A program made the translations under genes and the position numbers. This document shows, piece after piece, positions 1 to 10,338 of a stretch of DNA of 64,000 nt. Source of the stretch: Hyperoodon ampullatus (Eukaryota > Chordata > Mammalia > Artiodactyla > Ziphiidae); the NCBI GenBank assembly GCA_949752795.1, contig OX457074.1, positions 6,957,527-7,021,526 of the forward strand, read 5' to 3'. Positions within the stretch are counted from its first letter, which is position 1; each line of letters opens with the position of its first letter. The notes beneath the pieces were generated by a model. It was given only the letters and a program-made list of their open reading frames with translations. It was not told where the DNA came from and ran no database searches.

Positions 1-284
1 GGGGTAGTGTCCCCGAGTCCAGCCCCCTAACTCGGTTCCGCTACGCGTTTGACACCAGAGGGAGGGGCTGGGTGAGGGAGCGCAGGATGCAGAGCGCGCC
101 CCTCTGTGCGCTCCAGGAGCCCGCCGCCCACCCCACTCCACCCCAGGGACGCTCGCTGGAAGGAGGGCGGGTCCCCCGAGCCGGGCCAGGCTGGCGGGAG
201 AGCCGCGCCTCGGGTAGGTCCCCCCACCCCAAGTCCCGGGCGGGGGACGGCGGGCCTCTGGGCGCGGTCCGCCCGCCAGCTCAC
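1..284 (-). other. CAVIN1: CAVIN1 intron 1, 5' part
   Basis: This GC-rich sequence follows the CAVIN1 exon-1 donor on the minus strand. The donor reads CAG|GTGAGC, with its GT at 284-283. The reading frame stays open for some 85 codons past the donor, but that translation is proline- and glycine-rich and has no resemblance to cavin-1, which is the usual effect of reading into a GC-rich intron. The second and last coding exon of CAVIN1 is not in the window and would lie to the left. Confidence 0.85.
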
Positions 285-755
285 CTGGTAGATCATGACT
301 TTAAAGTTGCGGCGCCGCAGCAGCTCGGCCTCGTTGACCTCCAGCTTCTTGATCTGGCCGGCCTGGCGTTCCAGGCTGCCGCGCACGGTCTTCACGTTGA
401 CGCTGACCTTGCGCACCTTCTCTAGCAACTTGCTCACGGTGTTGCTGGTGGTGGCGTGTGCCTTGCCCAGCTTGCTCAGCTCCCCCTGTATGCTCTGCAC
501 GGCGCCCTCCATCTCCGCCTGCCGCTCCTCCAGCTGGGCTTGGGTCAGCTGGATCTGGTCGACGGCGCCAATGATTTTGTCCAGAAGGCTCAGTACCATC
601 ACGCCGTTCACCTGGTCCGATTTGATCAGCTCCTCAGAGCCGGCCCCCGACGGCTCCTCCGCCGCCGGAGCCCCCATGGTGGAGGACCCCTGGTCCCCGG
701 CGTCGGGGTACCCGGGAAGCGGCTGCTCGATGATGTGGAGCTGGGTGTCCTCCAT
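285..755 (-). CDS. CAVIN1: Cavin-1 (PTRF), first coding exon, residues 1-157
   Basis: Cavin-1 is the core coat protein of caveolae. It trimerises through a coiled coil, binds caveolin-1 and acidic lipids on the cytosolic face of the plasma membrane, and was first described as polymerase I and transcript release factor. The start codon is the complement of 753-755 and opens with MEDTQLHIIEQPLPGYPDA. After a variable acidic N terminus (residues 1-40), the near-invariant helical region 1 runs from about residue 45 (LIKSDQVNGVMVLSLLDKI) to about 155. It is a heptad-rich coiled coil with a basic stretch (KVRKVSVNVKTVRG) and ends in LLRRRNFKVMIYQ. The exon closes at CAG|GTGAGC in phase 0, where the mammalian gene is normally split. 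Full-length cavin-1 is about 390 residues, so roughly 40 percent is here. Residues about 21-32 differ most from the human protein as I remember it. Identification is secure; the rest of the gene lies off the left edge. Confidence 0.97.
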
Positions 756-1170
756 GGCTGCCCGGAGCCGTGCGGGGCCGGCCGGGTGGAGCTGGAGCTG
801 AAGCGGGAGACCCGGAGAAGAGGAAGAGCGGGAGGGGGCAGAGCGAGAGAGAGCGGATAGCGGAGGAAATTCGAGCCGCGTCCGTGCGCACCGGGATGGC
901 GGCCAGAACTGTGGGGCGGGGGATCGGTGAGTTGCCCGGCTCCCAGGCCAAATCCCGGAGTCTCGTCGCCCATTGGCTGGCTCGGCCCCAGAAAGGGAGG
1001 GACCGGGGCAGAAGGGGAGACCGATGCTGGGGAAAGGGGGGGGGCGATCCAGGGGGACCCAGGAGCCGAGCGCCCCACCCTTCCCAGGATGGTTGGAATA
1101 GTTGGAGCGGGAGGCTAGGGCGTCCGCTGGTAGCGGAGGCGGCGGGAGCGGGACTGGGGCGGAGGAATGT
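756..1170 (-). promoter_or_regulatory. CAVIN1: CAVIN1 5'UTR and CpG-island promoter
   Basis: CpG-dense sequence lies directly upstream (to the right) of the CAVIN1 start codon. The minus strand carries a CCAAT box in good context: the inverted ATTGG is at 972-976, within GCCCATTGGCTGG. A GC box (GGGGCGGGGG) is at about 912-922, and further GC-rich stretches run to about 1165. No TATA box is evident. The start site is probably between 850 and 950, judging from the usual CCAAT spacing; that is inference. CpG density falls sharply after about 1170. The island continues left over exon 1 and into intron 1. Confidence 0.75.
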
Positions 1171-2809
1171 GAGCTGCGGTAGGGAAACAGGTCCTAGAGC
1201 GTTGCTCTACTTTCCCCTCTCGCTCTTTTCGCTCACCGGCTAACCCACCTCCCCCTTTTTAAGTTCTAGATGAGGTCGTCAGGTGGGACAGGATATCCTG
1301 AAGTTAGGTGCAAAATATTGTAGTATTTGCCTGTGTCCAGTTTGTGAGAGGGAGAGGATCCATGGCTTCCACAATCTTTTCGAAAGGGCCTCTTAACTAC
1401 CCACCTCACGAAGTTACCCACCACTGTTCTAAAAGGTTGGGGGTCGTTTGCGGAAGGGAAGGGAGAACTTAAGTTAGAGTCACGGCGGTGGTGAGGGGCC
1501 GCCAAGCTCCTCTAGGTTCCTCTTAGAATTACTCTAACAGAGGAAGATTAAGATGGGCAATAAAGTAAAAGCTAAAGCTTTTTACTCACTAAAAATCACC
1601 TTTCCCTGTGTTTCCGCCTGCCCCAGAGACCTGGCTGACACTAACCTCTGAGAGCAGGACTGGGAGTCATCCGTCTCTCTGGAGCCCAGAGACTCGCGCT
1701 CAGCAATCTGAGATATCAAACGCCACCTGCTCACTTGACGGACCAGAAACGGAGGGCCTGGAGAGGGCAAGTGACTTGCCAGGAGGTTACCAGCAGGTTA
1801 GCGTTGGTTTGGCACTCAAACCAGGTGTCAGGACTCCTCTCTTGCACTTCCCACCTTAGCAGGCTGTATCTTTCACTGGGTCAGGGAGGAGCAGACGCTC
1901 ACCCGAATGTGCCGCCAGCCTGTCGGCCTAAGGCTTAACTACAAACATATTTTCAACCATGATGGGTACCGAGGAGCAGGCAGTTCTGAGCAGGATCAAG
2001 AAGGGCCCTTAGCTCAGAAGTCCGGGGGAGAGAGAGTGCCAATTCTCCCCCATTTTGCTCTCTCCCACAGCACTGGAGCTGTGAGTTCCCTGAAGCAGCA
2101 CCAGCCCCCTTTCCCCCAGAAAAGCTGCAAACCTTTTCCCTGGTTAGGAAACCAACCTTGGGTTTCCCCAGCTGGATAGATGATGGTCTTGGCAAAAGGT
2201 CAGTTCTAGTCTGGCATGCATTATCATTAGGCAGAGTGAAAAACTGCTTGGTGGGGACCCTGGGCCCTATTAATCCAGTCAGAGAAGCCACCAACCCAGA
2301 AAGGTGCTGAAGAGCTCACTGCCTGGGATAGCGTGGGATCATCTGGAATAGTCCCAATAGCTATTGAACAAAATATTTCCCCTGACACTTCAATAGCTGT
2401 TTCCACAGAAGCAGGTGGCTTTCTTATCTGAGATTCAAATAGAATGAACTGGTATATAAATCACATGTATTTATATACTAGAACTGACAGATTGCCAATT
2501 TATTTTAGAATTTGAGAGAAAATGTGTTTTAGCAGTTTAAGTTCCTTCCACTGAGGATTGATAAGACTTCTAGAGAGGAAGAAGAGTGACAGTAGAGAAC
2601 CTTACTGGACCTTCATAAGGTTCTTTTTAAAATTGACTAGATTATTTTCATAGGTGACATGTAAGGTACAAATTGCAAATAGCACACAAAGAAATATAGT
2701 GAAAAGAAGTTTTCTTTCTATCCCTGCCTGCAGCAAACTAATTTCTGGCCAAGGAGACAACAGTTGTTATATTTTCTTGTGGAATCTTCTATAGAAAGTC
2801 TCTGCACAC

Positions 2810-2850
2810 CATATATATATATATATGTGTATATATATATATATATATCT
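2810..2850. repeat. (TA)n/(TG) microsatellite
   Basis: A run of alternating AT dinucleotides is interrupted once by TGTG (about 2826-2829). Its length is likely to be polymorphic. Confidence 0.9.
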
Positions 2851-3305
2851 CAGCACTTTGCTTTTTGTCAGTTACTAATATATCTCGGTGATTGTTCCAT
2901 ATCAGTGCATGCAGAGCTGCCTTGTTTTCCAATGTAGGGATGAATTGGTACTATACTTATTTAACCAGTTCTCTATCAATGGACATATACACATTACAAT
3001 TTAAACCTCGCTTGGTGGGGGAGGGGTCCTGAAGAGGAGTTTTAGTGGTTGATTTGTTTTTGTGGTTGCATGCTTGCTAAAAGGAATCAAGTCCATGCCA
3101 TCTGATTTTCCCATCAGGAAAGTATTTCTATTCTTCAAAAAGGAATGTCCGTATTTGTGGAGTCTCTGACTCATTTGATGCCTCTTTAACAGAGAAGAAT
3201 TTCGCAGAAAGAGCCCTACCCTCCCTGTTTGCCTATGTCCAAGAGAAGTGTTTGCACCAGACAAGTCTCCCTCCTGTTCCTCTTCTTACTAAATGCCAGC
3301 TAAAT

Positions 3306-3318
3306 CCAACAGGGGGCG
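3306..3318 (+). promoter_or_regulatory. CTCF-like motif
   Basis: CCAACAGGGGGCG matches the CTCF core CCASYAGRKGGCR at every position but one (A in place of C/G at the fourth base). It lies in unique sequence about 2.5 kb upstream of the CAVIN1 start codon, between two divergent promoters, where a boundary element would make sense. This is a motif match only; occupancy is unknown. Confidence 0.4.
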
Positions 3319-4639
3319 TGCTGAGCCTTGGTGCACCAGCTTTATCAACACCGACACCCGGAACTGGAGCCAAACAATCCTTCCCAGAGGACTTCACTCC
3401 ATTTCAGTGAAAATAAGCAGTTTCTCTTCATTTGGAATTGTGTTCAGCATGCCATAGCTTGTATTCAGGGTTGATGCTTTGCATTTTCCATTGCTCACTC
3501 TATTTGCTGAAAGGCACAGTGTTCCATTGTGTGCTTTCAGCTGGTGAGGCAGGGTCTGTAAAAGGGATAGAGAGGTGGAAACAAACAACCCTTTGGCCCA
3601 GAAAAAGAACACCAGTATGCAACCCTGTCAGCAGCTGGAATCTCACAGCTCTCTATCGTGTTCCTCTGTCCATCCATTTGTTCAGCAAAGTGTGACTATT
3701 TACCAGGAGCCAGCTACCGGGCTGGGGACTTCAATAAAGCCCAGTCCGTCCTGTTGAGACACTCATAGCGTAGCATGAGGAGACAGATGCACAAATAGTT
3801 TCTGATACAAAGTGGAAGGTGCTCTGGGAAGGTTCCCACTACTTCCTGGGAGAATAGGGAAGGGTTCACAGGGTACAGCCTTCCTCCCCACCCCACCCCC
3901 TACCCTTCCTGCAGTGACGTGAGGTGTGAAAGTACAGGCCAGGTGGGTGGGAGAGCAGCCAGGCATTCTCACCTCTTATCGAGGTTCTGCCTTAAATCTT
4001 ACCAGCTTACATTGAGGGAGCCTCCAACAAGGTGTGAGGGGTGCAGCGTGCAGTATGTTCCATTCAGTTTTGGATCGTGCTGGAAGAGACCCTAGGGAGA
4101 CAGTGTGTTTCGTTAACAATAAATGATTGGGATGAATGATGTGTTGTCACATTAGAGAAACCATCCCGAATGGAAAACCAGTCTTCAGCAGCTGGCTTAC
4201 AGCTGCCAAAGACAGCAGAGATGTTTTTCTCCCCAGATTTATAAGCACTATTCTTGCCTCTCTGACATATAGGAAAAGTGCCAATAATATTTATATATTT
4301 CTCTTCCTCAAAAATCCCTTCCTTTCTTCTCCTTCAAACATTAATATATAGGTAGCTTTCCTGAACCAGAAAACAATCAGAATTATTTATTAAGTGCTAA
4401 TTTATGCACAGTGTGGTGCTTGAAAACATTCAAAGAACACAGGAAATTTGCTGCAGGTGAGAATTTTAGTCTCAGGGAAGCAGTGAGTCTGGCTGATAAA
4501 CAGAAAAGTCAAGAAAATAAGTGAATGGAAATGCCATAAAATCTCTTTTCCTCCTCTACCTTCAGCATGCACTGGTCTCTTATCCTAAAAATAAAAAACA
4601 AACATAAACAAACCAAAACTACAGTCTTAATTGGTTTTA

Positions 4640-4990
4640 CCTTCCTGCCTTCCCAAGGCTGGGTCCATTCGTTTTCTCCTGTTCAGATTCATTGTTTTCT
4701 ATAACTGCTGCTACATATCCCTTACCCTCAATTCAGTCCTTAAATTTCTGCAGTTAATCCAAAAAGGTGGCTTCCTTTCTACTAAAAGAGCACTTAAAAA
4801 TCACCAGTAAACTCCATATTCTACCAATTATCTCTCCTTTTCTAATGTTACTTGAACTCTCCACAGGATTTAGCACTGCTGACCAATTTGCCCTTGAGAC
4901 TCTCCCTCTTGGCCTTTGTGAGGCTGTATTATTTTTATTTACAGTATTTCTCGTCCCACTTGCTAACATTTTTTTTCTTTCTTTCATAGT
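4640..4990. repeat. Ancient interspersed repeat, unnamed family
   Basis: Degenerate sequence with pyrimidine-rich phrases (GAGACTCTCCCTCTTGGC and neighbours). It resembles the antisense of the old repeat found at 9090-9910, 57570-59210 and 63430-63960. I recognise the family as mammal-wide but cannot name it with certainty. Confidence 0.4.
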
Positions 4991-5047
4991 CTTAAAAAAC
5001 CCCAGCTTTTGAAACCGCTCAAAAAATAAAAATAAAAACGACAACGA

Positions 5048-5183
5048 CTAGCTTTATTGACCTATAGCTCACATACCATACAATTCACCTATGTAAAGTG
5101 TACAGTTGAATGGTTTTTAGTACGAAGAGGTGGCAATCATAATCGATTTTAGAACAGTTTCATAACCCCCAAAATAAACAACC
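5048..5183 (-). repeat. Old L1 3' fragment
   Basis: The sequence GCTTTATTGACCTATAGCTC, followed by CATACCATACAATTCACC, is the antisense of an old L1 3' end. It is interrupted by the LTR-like segment at 5184, and similar L1 sequence appears to resume at about 5617. Confidence 0.65.
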
Positions 5184-5615
5184 TGTCAAATAAAGAACAA
5201 ATCCAGAGTTAGTAAAGAGAGACTTTATTAGAAAGGATTATTGCAGGGGAAGAAAGGGACTATGGCAGTCAGGGGAGGGGGTCTAATGTAATAAAGAGAA
5301 TGCTGTGACCATAAGATCTGCAGGTGTCTCAAGGGGTAGGCAAAAAGGGGTTTTCTTTTATAGAGAGGAGTAAACAAGCCTAGAAAGAACGAGGATGAGG
5401 GAAAGGGATGAAAGGGTAGCATGATGAGAGGGCAGGGCAGAGCAGAGAACGCTTTTCCCTGAAGCCAGCCTATCCTCAGGATGGGTTGTGTGTTGGCTCA
5501 GGCTAAGAGTGGGCCAAAGTTCAGGGGCCTGGAAGGAGATAAGTTTAAGCAAAGTTTTGATAATAAGCATTTTGTTCCGAGTGATCCCTGAGGACAAGCA
5601 GTGTGTATCAGTACA
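5184..5615 (-). mobile_element. Solo LTR-like segment, endogenous retrovirus relic
   Basis: Read on the minus strand, this has LTR architecture. A TATA-like TATAAAAG is at about 5355-5362, an AATAAA polyadenylation signal at about 5231-5236 follows it by about 120 bases, and a U5-like stretch ends in TTTGACA at 5184, the expected CA terminus. No gag, pol or env sequence lies on either side, so it is a solo LTR. The right-hand end is uncertain and I could not identify a target-site duplication. Its family is not named; the layout is gammaretrovirus-like. It appears to sit inside an older L1 fragment. Confidence 0.55.
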
Positions 5616-5766
5616 CAATGGCTGCATAAAATCCTATTGTATAGTTATGCTACATGTCTGTATGGACAGTTGGATTGTTTTCTTTCTCTTTTTGGCTCTT
5701 ACGAAAAATTCTATGAACATTCATGCTATTTTCTTTTCTATTTTTATTCATTATGCTATTTTCTTT

Positions 5767-6083
5767 TTTTAAATTTTATTTATTTTTTTGGCTGCCTTGG
5801 GTCTTCGTTGCTGCGTGCAGTCTTTCTCTAGTTGCAGCAAGTATGGACTACTCTTCGTTGCGGTGCACAGGCTTCTCATTGCAGTGGCTTCTCTTGCTGC
5901 AGAGCGTGGATTCTAGGCATATGGGCTTCAGTAGTTGTGGCATGAGGGCTCAGTAGTTGTGGCTTACAGACTCTACAGAGCAGGCTCAGTAGTTGTGGCT
6001 CACGGGCTTAGTCGCTCCACGGCATATGGGATCTTCCCGGACCAGGGATCAAACCGTGTCCCCTGCATTGACAGGTGGATTCT
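5767..6083 (-). mobile_element. CHR-type SINE, long form, 5'-truncated
   Basis: Antisense copy of the long (about 330-bp) CHR SINE, with the characteristic phrases GGCTGCCTTGGGTCTTCGTT and CAGTAGTTGTGGCTCACGGG. It stops at ATTGACAGGTGGATTCTT. The last 26 or so bases, which are the 5' end of the SINE, are missing, and it abuts the T tract of the next SINE. Confidence 0.9.
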
Positions 6084-6422
6084 TTTTTTCTTTTTTTTTT
6101 TTTTAATTTTATTTATTTATTTTTGGCTGTGTTGGATCTTCTTTGCTGCGTGTGGGCCCTCTCTAGTTGCAGAGAGTGTGGGCTACTCTTTGTTGTGGTA
6201 TGCAGGCTTCTCATTGTGGTGGCGTCTCTTGTTGCAGAGCATGGCCTCTGGGTGCGCGGGCTTCAGTAGTTGTGGCTCACGGGCTTTAGAGCACAGGCTC
6301 AGTAGTTGTAGTGCATGGGCTTAGTTGCTCCGCGGCATGTGGGATCTTCCCAGACCAGGGCTGGAACCCGTGTCCCCTGCATTGACAGGCAGATTCCTAA
6401 CCACTGCACCACCAGCAAGGTC
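6084..6422 (-). mobile_element. CHR-type SINE, long form
   Basis: A complete antisense long CHR copy directly adjoins the previous one in the same orientation. The arrangement fits insertion of the left, 5'-truncated copy into the A tail of this one. Confidence 0.9.
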
Positions 6423-6562
6423 CATGTCATTTCCATTTCTTTGTCTCTAATCTCTTCCCTCCAACTCACCCGGCATGCACAGCGCTGCCTATTAATCTCC
6501 CTAAAAAGTTACTTTGATTTTTGTCTTCCCTCTGAAAAAAAAAAAAAAAAAAAAAGCCTTAT

Positions 6563-6675
6563 GGGGAATTCCCTGGCAGTCCAGTGGTTAGGAGTTGGAC
6601 CTTTCACTGCTGGGGCCAGGTTCAATCCCTGGCCGGGAACTAAGAACCCGCAAGCCCTGTGGCACGGCAAAAAAA
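6563..6675 (+). mobile_element. tRNA-derived SINE, short form
   Basis: A copy of about 110 bp begins GGGGAATTCCCTGGCAGTCC, has the promoter B-box-like GGTTCAATCCC, and ends in a short A run. It is a member of the cetartiodactyl tRNA-Glu SINE group, shorter than the CD or long CHR forms. Confidence 0.85.
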
Positions 6676-6779
6676 CAATCACCTTCTATGGCTCCACTCA
6701 GTATAGTGGAGATTTATTAGTTTTTGGCTGCCAGATTTTATACAATTTAATACAAGTGGATTATTATTGTTAATTCGTT

Positions 6780-7425
6780 CTATTCCTTTACATTAACTTC
6801 CTGCTATTCCAGTTTGCCTGAAAGACCCTATTCCAAAGACATGCCATGAGCAACATCCCCTTAGACATCTCTTGCATTAGTATTTCTTTCTGTGTTTGTT
6901 TGCTCTCTTCAACTAAATTCTTATAGGCTTGGACTTTTCTGAAATCTATGCAGCACCTAGCACATTTTGATATATTCAGAAGGCACTCAGTTTAGAATTA
7001 TGGCTTGAAATCAGTGAACTATGGAATGTTGGCTCAGTAAGGAATCTTAGTAGTACTTAGTAGTAGATCTTAGTAGTAGATCCTGAAATGTTCTTTCAGG
7101 ATCATGAATTACCTTAGGGATCATCTGATTAAATGTTTTTCAGATGAGGAAACTGAGGCCTGAAGGGGTGGGGTACATAAATGGAAACTTGCTTCAATGT
7201 GAATCGTTTTAGAAAATGAATTAGTAGAGTTTAAATTATGGAATAGTACACAATTTTGAAAAGAAATTCAACTTTATTATTTCCTGCTGTGTATAATTAC
7301 TCTGATCGCAGAAGTTTTCCTAGTACAGATTATGCTTAACCCTTCTGTGATAAACAAATAGATGGAATTTGAAATTAGAACTATCTATTTGCGTAACAGC
7401 AATACTTAGCACAAATCCTTCTATA
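6780..7425. other. Intergenic; possible L2 and MIR relics
   Basis: 6780-6985 resembles a worn L2 3' end (GCAGCACCTAGCACA). 7120-7175 contains TCAGATGAGGAAACTGAGGC, typical of MIR. A 13-bp tandem duplication at 7054-7080 and a small hairpin at 7079-7103 lie between them. No gene is seen. Confidence 0.5.
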
Positions 7426-7429
7426 AAAA

Positions 7430-8383
7430 GGTTTTTTTTTAATTTTTATTTTATATTGGAGTATGACTGATTGACAATGTTGTGTTAGTTTCAGGTGTAC
7501 AGCGAAATGATTCAGTTATACAAATATTTACATGTATCTATTCTTTTTCAAATTCTTTTTCCATTTAGGTTATTACACAATATTGAGAAGAGTTCCCTGT
7601 GCTATACAGTAGGTCCTTGTTGGTTATCTGTTTTAAATATAACAGTATGTACATTATCAATCCCAAACTCCCAAGCTATTCCTCCCTCCACCCTTCTGCC
7701 CGGTAACCATAAATTTGTTCTCTAAGTCTGTTTCTGTTTTGTAAATAAGTTCATTTGTATCATTTTTTTTAGATTCCGCATGTAAGTGATATCATATAAT
7801 ATTTGTCTTTCTCTGTCTGACTTACTTCACTTAGTATGATAATCTCCAGGTCCATCCATGTTTTTGCAAATGGCATTATTTCATTCTTTTTAATGGCTGA
7901 GTAATATTCCACTGTATATATGCACCACATCTTCTTTATCCATCGTCTGTTGATGGACATTTAGGCTGCTTCCATGTTCTGGCTATTGTAAACAGTGCTG
8001 AGATGAACACCGAGGTGCATGTATCCTTTCGAACCATGTTTTTTTCCCCAGATATATGCCCAGGAGTGGGATTGCTGGATTATATAGATCTATTTTTAGT
8101 TTTTTAAGGAACCTCCATATTGTTCTCCATAGTGGCTCTACCAATTTACATTCCCACCAACAGTTTAGGAGGGTTGCCTTTTCTCCACACTCTCTCTAGC
8201 ATTTATTGTTTGTAGACTTTTTGATGATGGCCATTCTGACTGGTGCGAGGTGATATCTCATTGTAGTTTTGATTTGCATTTCTCTAATAATTAGCATTGT
8301 TGAGCATCTTTTCATGTGCCTCTTGGCCATCTGTATGTCTTCTTTGGAGAAATGTCTATTTAGGTCTTCTGCCCAGGTTTAAT
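7430..8383 (-). mobile_element. L1 fragment, 3' end
   Basis: About 950 bp of antisense L1 covers the 3'UTR and the end of ORF2. Phrases include GGCTGAGTAATATTCCACTG, TTTATCCATCGTCTGTTGAT and the antisense of the ORF2 tail. The fragment is 5'-truncated and has many stops, so it is inactive. Confidence 0.9.
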
Positions 8384-9089
8384 TTTTTTAATGCGCCCAG
8401 TGTCATCTATAGGCAGAACTGATAGTAATAATGAGTTTCTCCTAAATAACTTGGAAATATAGCTATCCTTTGAGAGTTTAACAAATTTAACTAACACATA
8501 GTGTGAGTATCTCCTAGACACTGGAGATAATGACTTGCTCGAGTTTAATCTGAGCTACCAGCAAGTTAAAGAAAATAAGCCTCCCTGACCATGATAACAG
8601 CAAAACTTTATTCCAGTTCAAACTGAATTATAATAAACAGTCCACTTATCCAAAAAAGATAGAGGAGGGCTCTTGTTAATTTAATAATTGGTTAATTGAA
8701 TGTATAATCTGATTAGAATAGATTGTACATAATCTGCTAGACTAGGAGAAATCCATTTTACACTACACATCTGATGAACAGAATATTTATTCACATCTGT
8801 CTCCAAATTGGTGTGATTTCAAGTGAATGACTTTCCTTCTCTTAGCTTTCACCTCTCTCTTAGTTCTTAGTTTTTTCATCTACAAATGAAAAAAATAGGA
8901 GTATCTATTAGGATACCATATAGGATATCTGTATAGGAGTTCTAAGATTCCTTCCAGTTCTGATATTCTATGGCTCTATGATTCTAATCTCTGATAACTC
9001 AGAAAGCCCTTTGGGATCTTATAGTACTTTAGAAAAAGTTCATTTTGAACATCATTAATTCAAGCAAACATTTAGCGACTAGTTACCGA

Positions 9090-9910
9090 GTACCTGTAAA
9101 TTGCTAGTTCTAGTGCTATGAGTTGGGGACTCAAAGATGGAAAGACATGGTCTTCGCCATCAGGAGCTTATAGTGTAACATGGGAGCTAGATATGTAGCT
9201 CAACAGTTACAATTTAGTGGGATAACTGCCATAAAAGGCAACATATACAAGGAGCAATGGGAGCTTAATTTCATATTAAGCTCCCATTGATATCACCTCG
9301 CACCAGTCAGGGGAAAGAGTGATTACGTTTGCATAAGGGACACGGGAGACATTTCAGAGGAGTTGAGCTGTGGCTTGAAGAATGGATAGGCATTTGCTAA
9401 GCAGAAAAAGGGAGCTGGGGGTTACGATTCTAAGCAGAGGAAAGATCTTGGTAAAGGCATGAGGACGTCTGAGCCTATGGAAAATAGCTTATTGAGGCTG
9501 GAGCATGAGGTATTTGGAGGCAGAGAGGCTAGAGGTGAGGCTGAACAGGAAATGTTGTCCAATCACAGAGCATCCGGAAATCATGCTAAGAGGTCTGGAC
9601 TTTATCCTCAAGGTTATAAGGCACAATTTAAGGACTTTAACCTAAAGAGGGAGAGGAACTGATTTGCATTTTAGGAAGAAAATTGATTTGAGGAAATGTA
9701 AATGATAGTTTGGAAGGGGCTGAGACTAGAAGCAGGGAGATCTATCAGGAGGCTACTGCAATAGTCCCAATAAGAGAAGATGATCATTTGAACTAAAGCA
9801 GTACAATGTTCATAGAGGGAAGAGATCTGATGGGAGAACTCTATAGGAGGGAAAATCAATAGGGCTTGGTGACTGATTACATGTAGAGAATGAGGGAAAG
9901 GGAGAAGTCT
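9090..9910 (+). repeat. Ancient interspersed repeat, unnamed family
   Basis: Degenerate purine-rich sequence includes TCTGGACTTTATCCTCAAGG and GAGGCTACTGCAATAGTCCC, phrases of an old mammal-wide repeat. The same family recurs at 57570-59210 and 63430-63960 and, inverted, at about 32630-32960. Its 67-codon open frame (9459-9662) is incidental. Confidence 0.5.
9255..9289. repeat. Perfect 15-bp inverted repeat with 5-nt loop
   Basis: The arm CAATGGGAGCTTAAT (9255-9269) is followed by the loop TTCAT and then the exact reverse complement ATTAAGCTCCCATTG (9275-9289). About 20 bases of L1 ORF2-like sequence (ATATCACCTCGCACCAGTCA) follow immediately at 9290. See findings. Confidence 0.95.
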
Positions 9911-9993
9911 AAAATATTACAATTTTCATTATTTAGGAGTACAGATGTAGAAACTATAGAAGATTGGATTATATATGTATTAAGCCTGCGCTA

Positions 9994-10338
9994 TTCTGTG
10001 GAAATTTATTTTTTTATTGAGGTATAGCTGATGTACAATATTATATAAGTTTCAGGTGTACAACATAGTGATTCACAATTTTTTTTCTTTTTTTTTTGCG
10101 ATGCGTGGGCCTCTCACTGTTGTGGCCTCTCCCGTTGCGGAGCACAGGCTTCGGATGCACAGGCTCAGCGGCCACGGCTCACGGGCCTAGCCGCTCCACG
10201 GCATGTGGGATCTTCCAGGACCGGGGCACGAACCCGTGTCCCCTGCATCGGCAGGTGGACTCTCAGCCACTGCGCCACCAGGGAAGCCCGTGATTCACAA
10301 TTTTTAAAGGTTATATTCCATGTATAGTAATTATAAAA
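9994..10338 (-). mobile_element. Old L1 3' fragment split by a SINE
   Basis: Antisense L1 3' sequence (TTTTATTGAGGTATAGCTGA, then TTTCAGGTGTACAACATAG) is interrupted by the SINE at 10084-10289 and resumes after its target-site duplication. Confidence 0.75.
10084..10289 (-). mobile_element. CD-type SINE
   Basis: Complete antisense copy of the 200-bp CHR/CD form. It is flanked by an exact 16-bp target-site duplication, GTGATTCACAATTTTT, at 10068-10083 and 10290-10305. Confidence 0.95.

Larger units (their letters stand above)
1171..4560. other. Intergenic, mostly unique sequence
   Basis: No gene is recognised here. The stretch is AT-richer than the promoter and contains only short unrelated open frames. 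A TA/TG microsatellite lies at 2810-2850 and a CTCF-like motif at 3306-3318 (listed separately). No young SINE occurs in the first 5.7 kb, in contrast to the rest of the desert. That is compatible with selection against insertions near the CAVIN1 promoter, but also with chance. Confidence 0.6.

Noticed and set aside
27..284. Continuation of the CAVIN1 open frame past residue 157 as coding
   Set aside because: A consensus GTGAGC donor lies at the known exon boundary, and the downstream translation lacks any cavin-1 similarity.
10090..10290. tRNA gene
   Set aside because: The GGTTCGAAT-like B-box sequences belong to tRNA-derived SINEs with diverged cloverleafs and A tails, not to a functional tRNA gene.
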